Positions 8,655 to 17,095 of a stretch of 22,301 bases of DNA are shown here, piece after piece. The stretch is from Bacteroidota bacterium. GTDB taxonomy: Bacteria > Bacteroidota > Bacteroidia > 2-12-FULL-35-15. The stretch's first letter is position 1; every line of letters starts with the position of its first letter. The notes beneath the pieces are model-generated. The model ran no database searches. It was not told where the DNA came from and worked only from the letters and a program-made list of their open reading frames with translations. Location: assembly GCA_016707685.1 (NCBI GenBank), contig JADJHE010000047.1, forward strand, positions 1-22,301, written 5' to 3'. The position numbers and the translations under genes were made by a program.

Positions 8655-11600
8655 ATGCTCAAACATTTTATAAAAGTTTTTCCCTTCTTTTTAATTCTTT
8701 GCAATTTGTCAATTGCACAAGAGCTAAAATTTGCACACATTACATCCGAGCAAGGTTTATCGATGGGTGCAGTAAACTGTATTTTACAAGATAGCAGAGG
8801 ATTTGTTTGGTTTGGCACACAAGATGGATTAAACAAATACGATGGCTACTCAATTACTGTTTTTAAGCACAATCAACTCGATTCAAATTCCCTATCAAAT
8901 AATTTCATCTATTCATTATACGAAGACAAAAACAATACACTCTGGATAGGAACAAACGGTGGTGGTGTTGATGCATTTAATTTACATACAGGAAAATTTA
9001 CGCATTACATTAGCAAACAAAATTCAAACGAATAGCATAAGCAACAACAATGTAAGAGCCGTTATAGAAGACAACGAAGGAATTATTTGGATGGGAACAG
9101 ATGAAGGCTTAAATGCTTTTGACCGTAAAACAAAAAAATTACCGCTACCTTAATGACCCTAAAAACCCAAATTCTATATCTAATAATAGTGCTTGATGTT
9201 TAAAAGGTTCTGATGGGAAAATATACATAGGTACTTATGGAGGCGGACTGAATGTTTTTGATAAAAAAACAAAACAGTTCAAAAATTATCAGGAGCTCGA
9301 TAATACGGGGAAATTGATTTATGAAAATGCGAACAAAGTAAGAAGTATCCACGAAGATAAAGATGGGATTTTTTGGATAGGAACTTACGGAGAGGGTGTT
9401 CAGATATTTGAACCAAAATCGGGCAAGTACCTAAAACATTTAAAAAATGAACCAACAAACCCAAACAGTTTAATAAATGACAGAATAACATCTGTAACAG
9501 AAGATGCAAATGGTGTTATTTGGATTGGAACTTATGGAGGAGGCTTGGATCAATACTATAAAAAAACAGGGCGTTTCAGACACTTTAGTTTTGATGAAAA
9601 AAACCAGTCGGGCTTAAACAGTAATCAAATCAAATTTGTTCTGCACGATAAAGTTGGATCGGTATGGATTGGAACGGAAGGTGGTGGTATTAACGTATAT
9701 TTCAGATCCAGTAGTAAATTTAAATATTACAAGAAACGTGATGATTCAAGCAATAGCCTGCAAACAAATGATGTTTTTTCATTATTGGAAGACAAAGATG
9801 GTATACTCTGGATTGCTAGTAAAAATGGGGGATTAACAGCACTCAATAGAGAAACGGATGTTTACACGCAATACCCACAACTTTCTGTTGCTAACAACAA
9901 AACAGTACTCTCGCTTTGCGAAGGATCAGACGGCACGATATGGATTGGAACATGGGGAGGTGGATTAGTTTCATACGACAAAAAAACAAAAAAATCAGTC
10001 TCTTATCCTCTATTCATAGCTCAAGACAATGCAACTATCGTTTCTATTTATGAGGATATTCAAAAAAATATATGGATTGGTACTTATGGTGGAGGTTTGT
10101 TTTGTTACAACAAACAGAAGAATGAATTTAAAAATTACAATACCGAAAATGGTTTAAGTAGTAATAACATCTACACTATTTTCCAAGATCAAAAAAATGA
10201 TTTATGGGTAGGAACAGAAGGTGGTGGAGTAAATAAAATTAATTTAAGTACCGGAAAAATAATTTCCTACACACGCGATGAAAAGGAAAATAGCATTAGC
10301 TCAAACTCAATCAATCATATTTATGAAGACAACAAAAGTAATATGTGGTTTGCAACCACAAATGGTTTAAATAAGCTTGATTCGAAGACCAATAAATTTC
10401 AACACTATTTTGAAAAAGATGGTTTACCCAACGCTTATGTATATTGTATATTACCCGACAAGCAAGGTAATTTATGGATGACCACTAACAAAGGAGTTAG
10501 TAAATTTAATCCCAACATTGAAAACAATGATGGTGCTGCATTCCGAAATTATGATGTAAACGATGGATTGCAAGGACTAGAACATAACCAAGGTGCATTT
10601 TTAAATCCAAAAAAACAGGCGAAATGTTTATTGGTGGTGTCAATGGATTTAATGCCTTCTTTCCTGAGAAAATTATTGACAATCAAAATATTCCAACTGT
10701 TCGTTTAACTTCCTACAAACGATTTGGTGAGGAGGTAGTTTTAGACACATTAATTTATGACAAAAAGTATATTGAATTATCATGGCAACAAAATTTTTTC
10801 TCGTTCGATTTTGTTGCCTTGGATTATCAAATGCCTGGAAAAAACAAATACTCTTACAAACTCGAAGGAGTTGATGAAAATTGGTCGCCTGCCAGTACAC
10901 AACGTATTGCAAGCTATACCGAGTTAAAAGGTGGGGATTATGTATTTAGAGTTAGAGCAGCTAACAATGATGGCATTTGGAACAACGATGGTGTGACATT
11001 ATACATTCGTATTAATCCTCCTTTTTGGCAAACCAAATGGTTTTATGCAATGTGCATTATTTTGATTATTGGAGGCTTTTGGGGATTCCTAAAATATAGA
11101 ACAAGTACGATTAAACGAGAGAACAAAATTCTAGAAGAAAAAGTGGAAGAGCGCACACAGGAATTGGCTCAAAAGAACAAAGACATTACGAGTAGTATAC
11201 AATATGCAAAACGAATTCAGTTAGCTATTTTACCCCCATTAGAACAAATTTACAAGCATTTTCCTCAATCGTTTGTGGTCTACAAACCAAAGGATATTGT
11301 AAGTGGTGACTTTTATTGGTTTGGAATAAAAAATGGCAAAAAAATTATTGCTACCGTTGATTGTACTGGCCATGGAGTTCCTGGTGCATTTATGAGTATG
11401 ATTGGGCATAATTTATTGAATCAGATTATCAGCGAAAATGGAATTACGGAGCCTGATCAAATATTAAATGCTTTACATCAAGGAGTTCAAGCGGCTTTAA
11501 AACAAGGAACAAACGTAGTAGATACAAGTGATGGAATGGATGTAGCTTTGTGCTCAATTGATACGATAACAAATGAAGTGAAATATGCAGGTGCATACAG

Positions 11601-11937
11601 ACCTTTATTTATAGTAAATGGAACACATTTTGAAAAAATAGATGCAGATAAAAATCCCATTGGAGGATCGCAATTAGATCCCGACAGAAAATTCACGTGT
11701 CATACTTATATTGCGAAACCAGGCGATACATTTTACATGGCAAGCGATGGTTATGCCGATCAATTTGGAGGCGAAAAAGGCAAAAAATTCATGGTAAAAC
11801 GATTCAATGAATTATTGCTTTCTATGCAAGAACAAAACATGCAAGAACAAGCTACTATTCTTGAAAGCACCTTTAATAAATGGCGTGGCAGCTACCAGCA
11901 AGTAGATGATATTCTGGTAATTGGCATCCGTTTTTAA
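8655..11937 (+). pseudogene. Two-component-type beta-propeller sensor fused to SpoIIE/PP2C phosphatase, with several lesions
   Basis: Joined across frames this is one protein of about 1,090 residues: signal peptide (MLKHFIKVFPFFLILCNLSIAQ), at least 13 propeller repeats of the type GxIWIGTYGGGLxxYD, a Y_Y_Y domain (about 10690-11010), one membrane helix (WFYAMCIILIIGGFWGF), a coiled coil (ILEEKVEERTQELAQKNKD) and a SpoIIE phosphatase domain with VSGDFYWF, VDCTGHGVPGAFMS, ASDGYADQFGG and QVDDILVIGIRF. This is the periplasmic sensor layout of hybrid two-component regulators, but the output is a phosphatase. Lesions: a one-base shift near 9025, an A-run shift at 9132-9138, an in-frame TGA at 9194-9196 where Trp is expected, and an A-run loss near 10603-10609. 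The intact fragments are 8655-9035, 9197-10620 and 10624-11937. It is probably co-transcribed with the preceding phosphatase. Confidence 0.85.
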
Positions 11938-11943
11938 TAATAC

Positions 11944-11972
11944 TTGTTCAATACCAAAATTTATTATATTTG
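11944..11972 (+). promoter_or_regulatory. Bacteroidota-type promoter for the lipoprotein gene
   Basis: TTG at 11944-11946, an 18-base spacer, then TATATTTG at 11965-11972. It gives a leader of about 25 bases to the ATG at 12004, and begins just after the stop of the propeller-phosphatase. Confidence 0.7.
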
Positions 11973-12003
11973 TATAACCAATTAAAAACTAACACACCTA
12001 AAT

Positions 12004-12808
12004 ATGAAACGTATTTTATTTTCAGCCCTACTTTTCACAGGACTAATTTCGTTGACGTTGAATTCTTGTAAAAAGGAAGAACCAGATACTGAAACGCAGT
12101 CTGCAGTTGATAACAACATCTGTGAAACCGAATTCACGAAAATGATGCCTCGCGTTAACAATTATGGAATTAATGAGCAAGGAATTAAAAACATGAGAGC
12201 AGCTTGCCCAAGTGCTATTATCCGCCCGATACTATTACTAGTCCAGGTTGGCCATGTTACAATGATATTGGATTACGGAACAAGGTTGTGTTGATACAAT
12301 CGACGGAAAGGTTCGTAAAGGAAAATTAAATGCTTCATTCTCCGACCACTGGTTGACAGTAGGTAGTTATGTAAAAATTACCTTAGATACATTCTCCGTA
12401 AATGGAATTACTTACGATTGTGATAGTATCCGAATTAGTCATAGCTGGCAATATGGCTTCAGAACTCAAGTTTTCAACGGAATCTGCCAAAGTTCTAGCT
12501 GGACATTAGAATGGGACTGTGACCGTACTTTAACACAAACAGCAGGTTTTGGTGATTTTGACCCATACAACGATGTATTTACATTAACAGGAAGTGCGAA
12601 CGGGAAAAATAGAAATGGAAAAACCTATACAGCAGTGATTACAAGCCCAATAACCAAGCGTTCGTCTTGCAGTTGGATTGAACAAGGAAGTATCGATTTA
12701 ACCCCTGAAGGCTTAGCTACACGTACAGTTGATTTTGGAAGTGGAAATTGTGACAGTCAAGCTACTTTAACTATTAACGGGAATACATTTACATTCACAA
12801 TGAATTAA
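12004..12808 (+). pseudogene. Outer-membrane-type lipoprotein of unknown function, frame disrupted
   Basis: The N-terminus MKRILFSALLFTGLISLTLNSC is a signal peptidase II leader with the lipidated Cys at residue 22, followed by KKEEPDTE, a common Bacteroidota lipoprotein start. The first frame ends at 12294. The downstream frame, opening near 12280 (TEQGCVDTIDGKVRKGKLNASFSDHW) and running to the TAA at 12808, has the Cys- and Thr-rich beta-strand pattern typical of uncharacterised Bacteroidota lipoproteins (VKITLDTFSVNGITYD, TLTINGNTFTFTMN). Between them the frame changes about three times: near 12227 (after CGCCC), near 12254 (after TGGCCA) and near 12280 (GGAACAAGG). Without these it would be roughly 267 residues. 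It has its own promoter and terminator. The function is unknown. Confidence 0.7.
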
Positions 12809-12813
12809 TAAGC

Positions 12814-12842
12814 AAAAGCACCACTTTTATTGTGGTGCTTTT
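12814..12842 (+). terminator. Intrinsic terminator after the lipoprotein gene
   Basis: Eleven-pair stem AAAAGCACCAC (12814-12824) / GTGGTGCTTTT (12832-12842) with a seven-base loop, followed by a T-rich tail. It separates the lipoprotein unit from the siaB-siaC unit. Confidence 0.88.
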
Positions 12843-12867
12843 ATTTTGTAAAAAATAGAAAGAACTG

Positions 12868-12897
12868 TTTGATTAATTAAACTTATTTATATATTTG
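12868..12897 (+). promoter_or_regulatory. Bacteroidota-type promoter for siaB-siaC
   Basis: TTTG at 12868-12871, an 18-base spacer, then TATATTTG at 12890-12897. The start of transcription would be near 12904, about 40 bases before the SiaB ATG. It lies right after the preceding terminator, so siaB-siaC form a separate unit. Confidence 0.75.
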
Positions 12898-12942
12898 CTT
12901 AATTAATAGTCAGAATAATAAGCTTTATCGATTTTTTAACCT

Positions 12943-13491
12943 ATGATGTTAGATATTTACGATTTTTACGATAAAATGGAGCGTAATAATATTATGCTTT
13001 CATTTAAGGGCGACATTACTTCTGAGCTTTTAACGTCAATCTTGCAAATCATGGAATCAAAACTTGATAACCTGCAAGAAGAACCGAAAATAAAAAAGAA
13101 GGTTTATAATGTTTTAGTCGAATGCTTGCAAAACCTTTATCATCACATGGATGAGGTTGCAGCAGACCAAAGCGATAAAATCCGCTCAGCTATATTCATG
13201 ATTGGTAAAATTGATAATCAGTATAATATTATCACTGGAAACTATATCAAGAATGAAAATGTTGCAGGATTGAAAAAGCGTTTGGAAGACATCAACTTAT
13301 TGACAAAAGAAGAATTAAAAGATTATTACAAAGCAGTATTAAACAATGGTGAAATGTCAATGAAAGGTGGCGGAGGATTAGGAATGATTGACATTGCACG
13401 CAAAACAGGTGAGAAATTAAATTTTAACTTTGCACCAGTAGACGATAAATTTTCATTTTTTAGTTTAAATATAAAAATCTCACAACAATAA
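12943..13491 (+). CDS. siaB: SiaB family protein kinase (DUF6272)
   Basis: 182 residues (181 if the second ATG at 12946 is used). SiaB proteins have a GHKL-type ATPase fold and phosphorylate their partner SiaC. In this sequence the N-box-like segment is VLVECLQNLYHH (Glu60, Asn64), and the glycine-rich lid segment is KGGGGLGMIDIARKTG (141-156). No signal peptide or membrane helix is visible, so it should be cytosolic. The stop is six bases before the SiaC ATG, a tight operon. In Pseudomonas aeruginosa the kinase opposes the SpoIIE-type phosphatase SiaA; here two SpoIIE phosphatases are encoded just upstream in separate transcription units. The family assignment is firm from motifs and neighbour; the physiological output is not known. 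Confidence 0.88.
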   Translation: MMLDIYDFYDKMERNNIMLSFKGDITSELLTSILQIMESKLDNLQEEPKIKKKVYNVLVECLQNLYHHMDEVAADQSDKIRSAIFMIGKIDNQYNIITGNYIKNENVAGLKKRLEDINLLTKEELKDYYKAVLNNGEMSMKGGGGLGMIDIARKTGEKLNFNFAPVDDKFSFFSLNIKISQQ

Positions 13492-13497
13492 ATACGT

Positions 13498-13878
13498 ATG
13501 GAAACAATTTCAATTGAAGGAACACCAAAAACACCAACAATCACATTTGATACTGGTAAAGGATTTTTAGAAATCAAAGGACGCTCAATCCCTGAGAATT
13601 CTATTGAATTTTACAAACCATTGGTAGATTGGTTAGAAAAATATGCTGCAAAACCTCAAGCAACTACAAGTGTAAACATTCAATTAGAATATTTTAACAC
13701 AAGTTCTTCTAAATGTATTTTAGATGTATTCAAAAAATTAGAAGCAATCAACAAAGGTGGAAGCCAAGTAACTATCAATTGGTATTACGAAGAAGATGAT
13801 GAGGATATGTTAGAAGCTGGTGAAGATTACCAAGCAATTATCAATGTACCTTTTAAAATGGTACAAGTTGCTGAATAA
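13498..13878 (+). CDS. siaC: SiaC family regulatory phosphoprotein (DUF1987)
   Basis: 126 residues, the usual family length. It begins METISIEGTPKTPTITFD, as is typical of DUF1987 proteins, and carries the conserved LEYFNTSSSKCILDVF segment. The Thr in NTSS is residue 68, the same number as the phosphoacceptor described for SiaC of Pseudomonas aeruginosa (from memory of published work). The fold resembles STAS-domain anti-sigma-factor antagonists. Expected cycle: SiaB phosphorylates it and a SpoIIE phosphatase removes the phosphate, switching which partner it binds. In Pseudomonas the partner is the diguanylate cyclase SiaD; none is encoded in this window. The acidic segment YYEEDDEDMLEAGEDY is typical of the Bacteroidota members. 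A strong terminator follows. Confidence 0.9.
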   Translation: METISIEGTPKTPTITFDTGKGFLEIKGRSIPENSIEFYKPLVDWLEKYAAKPQATTSVNIQLEYFNTSSSKCILDVFKKLEAINKGGSQVTINWYYEEDDEDMLEAGEDYQAIINVPFKMVQVAE

Positions 13879-13899
13879 ACAACCATTACAATACACATA

Positions 13900-13930
13900 A
13901 AAAAAGCGGTCGTAAAACGACCGCTTTTTT
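13900..13930 (+). terminator. Intrinsic terminator after siaC
   Basis: Thirteen-pair stem AAAAAAGCGGTCG (13900-13912) / CGACCGCTTTTTT (13918-13930) with the loop TAAAA and a terminal T run. This is one of the strongest hairpins in the window. Confidence 0.92.
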
Positions 13931-14022
13931 AGTTTATTAACCAATGTTGGTAAGTTTATTCGCTTAATATCATTGGTAATACTCGGATTTATGCTATTTT
14001 TATGCTATAAATTAAAGCTACT

Positions 14023-14859
14023 ATGATTAAACCAATACACCCATTCAAGTTAACACTACTATTTATAGCTATTTTTAGTACATTTGCATTTGCCCAAGGC
14101 AAAAAGCCAGCACCTACTGCTAAAGGATCAGCAAAAGGAACAGTTGCAGCAGACATGGATTGCTCCGTTAAAATCAATGGGTCTGCCAAATTGATTGCTA
14201 TAAAAGCTTACACTCCAACCGATGTAACGCTAAAAGTGGGTGACAATTTAATTGAAGCTACTTCAGCCGACAAAAAATCAAATTACAGAAGAAATGTTAC
14301 TGTAAAAGCAGGTGAAACAGCTATTGTAGAAATTTCATTTTTCGAAGATGGAAAATTTTTGGATTACATAAAAACTGGAAATGTAAGCATGGTAGAAACT
14401 GCCATCAAAAAAGACCCTACCTTGGTTAATAATGAAAATGGGCTTTTAACTTCTTCTCCTTTAGAAATTGCCATTCAAAATTCACAACCAGAACTAGTAA
14501 AGTACCTTTTAGAAAAAGGCGCTAACTTTAAAAAGCCAGAAGACATTTTTCCCTTACACAAATCAATTCTTTTTGCTTCATCAACAAAAAAAGCAAAAGA
14601 CAAACCAGCACCAGATAAAGAACTAACTGAATTATTCTTATCAAAAGGATGCAAAATCACTGACAAAGATGATGGCGGCAACACACCATTGCACTGTGCT
14701 GCACGTGCTGGAAAATACGACTTAGTAGTATTTTTAATTGAAAAAGGAGCTGATGTAAATGCTAAAAACGATTTTGACGACACCCCTCTTAAAATTGCAC
14801 AAGATAAAGGGTACATCACAATTATCAATTACCTAAAAACAAAGGGAGCGCAAGAATAA
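14023..14859 (+). CDS. Exported ankyrin-repeat protein with PEGA-like N-terminal domain
   Basis: 278 residues. Signal peptide 1-25 (MIKPIHPFKL, hydrophobic core, FAFAQ). Residues about 40-115 form a small beta domain (SVKINGSAKLIAIKAY...DVTLKVGDNLIEATS...NVTVKAGETAIVEISF) resembling PEGA-type domains. From about 118 to the end are ankyrin repeats: FLDYIKTGNVSMVETAIKKD, SPLEIAIQNSQPELVKYLLE, then GNTPLHCAARAGKYDLVVFL, DVNAKNDFDDTPLKIAQDKG and a capping helix. It is probably periplasmic and works by protein-protein binding; the partner is unknown. It is flanked by terminators on both sides, so it is likely monocistronic. The promoter is unclear (a near-match TATTTTTA around 14000). Confidence 0.85.
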   Translation: MIKPIHPFKLTLLFIAIFSTFAFAQGKKPAPTAKGSAKGTVAADMDCSVKINGSAKLIAIKAYTPTDVTLKVGDNLIEATSADKKSNYRRNVTVKAGETAIVEISFFEDGKFLDYIKTGNVSMVETAIKKDPTLVNNENGLLTSSPLEIAIQNSQPELVKYLLEKGANFKKPEDIFPLHKSILFASSTKKAKDKPAPDKELTELFLSKGCKITDKDDGGNTPLHCAARAGKYDLVVFLIEKGADVNAKNDFDDTPLKIAQDKGYITIINYLKTKGAQE

Positions 14860-14868
14860 AATTGCGCT
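14847..14868 (+). terminator. Intrinsic terminator overlapping the ankyrin gene stop
   Basis: Stem AGCGCAA (14847-14853) / TTGCGCT (14862-14868) followed by a run of eight T. The TAA stop at 14857-14859 lies in the loop. Confidence 0.8.
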
Positions 14869-14898
14869 TTTTTTATTTATAAAAAAGCGAATAAATGC

Positions 14899-14906
14899 TA
14901 CATTTG
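14899..14906 (+). promoter_or_regulatory. -7 box for the aconitase gene
   Basis: TACATTTG matches TAnnTTTG, giving a leader of roughly 50 bases before the ATG at 14963. The -33 element is poor (T/A-rich, no TTG). Confidence 0.5.
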
Positions 14907-14962
14907 TAACCCATTGAAACAAACAGAATAATTTATAATCTTAAATCATAATTTCTATTACT

Positions 14963-17012
14963 ATGGCATTTGACATTGAAATGATCAAGGAAGTATACAA
15001 AAATCTTCCTGCTAAAGTGGATGCAGCTCGCAAATTAGTTGGGCGCCCTTTAACATTAACTGAAAAAATACTTTACTCTCATCTTCACAAAGATCAAAAA
15101 TCTGAAAATTTTACGAGAGGTAAATCATACGTTGATTTTGCTCCAGATAGAGTTGCAATGCAAGATGCAACAGCGCAAATGGCTTTGTTACAATTCATGC
15201 AATCTGGTCGCCCAAAAGTAGCTGTACCTTCAACTGTGCATTGCGACCACTTAATTACCGCTAAAAATGGTGCTGGTGAGGATTTAGCATTTGCAAAATC
15301 AGAAAGCAAAGAAGTATTTGATTTCTTAGGTTCTGTTTCAAATAAATATGGTATCGGGTTCTGGAAACCAGGTGCAGGTATTATTCACCAAGTTGTATTA
15401 GAAAATTATGCTTTCCCAGGTGGAATGATGATTGGTACCGATTCTCATACAGTTAACGCTGGTGGTTTAGGAATGATTGCAATTGGTGTTGGTGGTGCTG
15501 ACGCTTGTGATGTAATGGCTGGTTTAGCTTGGGAATTAAAAATGCCAAAATTAATTGGTATTAAATTAACAGGTAAATTAAATGGCTGGACAGCTCCAAA
15601 AGATGTTATTTTAAAAGTAGCAGGTATCCTTACTGTAAAAGGTGGAACAGATGCTGTTGTTGAATATTTTGGTGAAGGTGCAACATCAATGAGCTGTACA
15701 GGAAAGGGAACCATTTGTAACATGGGTGCTGAAATTGGTGCTACCACTTCTACTTTTGGTTATGATGAATCAATGGCTCGTTACTTAAAAGCAACTGGCC
15801 GTGCCGATGTTGCTGAATTAGCAAATACTGTTAAAGAACATTTAACTGCTGATGCTGATGTTTATGCTAACCCTGAAAAATATTTTGATCAAGTAATTGA
15901 AATCAATTTATCAGAATTGGAACCACACGTAAATGGTCCTTTCACTCCAGATTTAGCAACACCTATTTCTCAGTTGAAAGATGCTGCTATTAAAAATGGT
16001 TGGCCATTAAAAATTTCTGTTGGACTTTTAGGATCTTGTACGAACTCGAAAACAAGAAAAAAACACAATCATCCATTCATTCAACAGAAACTTTGCTAAA
16101 CGTGCCGATGGAAATCCAAACACGTATGCATTTGTTGCATCACCAGAAATTGTAACAGCAATGGCTATTGCAGGTGATTTAACATTCAATCCGTTGACTG
16201 ATTATTTAACAAATGAAAAAGGAGAACAAGTAAAATTAGATCCTCCTTCAGGTGATGAATTACCAACAAAAGGTTTTGCTGTTGAAGATGCAGGATACCA
16301 AGCTCCAGCTGCTGATGGCAGCAAAGTGAATGTTGCAGTTTCTCCTACATCTGATCGTTTACAATTGTTAGATCCATTTGCAGCATGGGAAGGTATTGAC
16401 ATTAAAGGATTAAAATTGTTGATTAAAGCAAAAGGAAAATGTACTACGGATCATATCTCTATGGCTGGTCCATGGTTAAAATTCCGTGGTCACTTAGATA
16501 ACATTTCAAACAACATGTTGATTGGTGCTGTTAACTTCTTCAACGAAAAAACAGACAATGTTAAAAATCAATTAACCGGTGCTTACGAAGGTGTTCCAAA
16601 AGTACAACGCCAATACAAAGCAAAAGGAATTGGTTCTATCGTTGTAGGTGACGAAAACTATGGTGAAGGTTCATCACGTGAACATGCAGCTATGGAACCT
16701 CGTCATTTAGGTGTTCGTGCTGTATTGGTAAAATCATTTGCTCGTATCCACGAAACAAACTTGAAAAAACAAGGAATGTTAGCATTAACATTTGCAGATA
16801 AAGCAGATTATGAAAAAATTAAAGAAGACGATACAATTGATATCATTGGATTAACTTCTTTCACTCCTGGAACTGCATTAACATTGGTATTTACTCATGC
16901 TGATGGAAGCAAAGATGAAATCAAAGCAAACCATACTTACAATGAACAACAAATTGAGTGGTTCAAAGCAGGTGGTGCATTGAATATCATCCGCGCGAGT
17001 GTTAAAGCATAA
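14963..17012 (+). pseudogene. acn: Aconitate hydratase (mitochondrial-type), with internal deletion and frameshift
   Basis: Aconitase isomerises citrate to isocitrate in the TCA cycle using a [4Fe-4S] cluster held by three Cys. The first frame (14963-16099) carries the N-terminal domains with MIGTDSHTVNAGGLGMIAIG, GPFTPDLATPI and LLGSCTNS, whose Cys359 is the first cluster ligand. The second frame (open from about 16050 to 17012) resumes at NTIIHSFNRNFAKRADGNP and has FVASPEIVTAMAIAGDLTFNP, TTDHISMAGPW and the swivelling-domain motif GDENYGEGSSREHAAMEPR. Compared with the yeast/Bacteroidota enzyme (about 755 residues), some 73 residues between GSCTNS and NTI are absent, including the ACGPCIGQW motif with the other two cluster Cys, and the frame shifts. 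As written it cannot make an active enzyme. An assembly or read error at 16049-16062 (A-rich) is likely. Confidence 0.93.
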
Positions 17013-17030
17013 TTTTAACAGGTCAAAATA

Positions 17031-17072
17031 AATAAAAGTGCGTTACATTCTTCTTTGTGACGCACTTTTATT
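17031..17072 (+). terminator. Intrinsic terminator after aconitase
   Basis: Sixteen-pair stem 17031-17046 / 17057-17072 (core AATAAAAGTGCGT / ACGCACTTTTATT) with the loop ATTCTTCTTT. It overlaps the first possible GTG (17057) of the next frame, which argues against that start. Confidence 0.85.
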
Positions 17073-17095
17073 ATAACTACATAATAGCGAACAAA

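Noticed and set aside
9194..9196. In-frame TGA at an expected Trp, with no TGA used as stop by any intact gene here, hinting at UGA recoding
   Set aside because: Trp is encoded by TGG throughout all other genes, the number of stops is small, and TAA/TAG preference is expected at this GC content. A point error or nonsense mutation is simpler.
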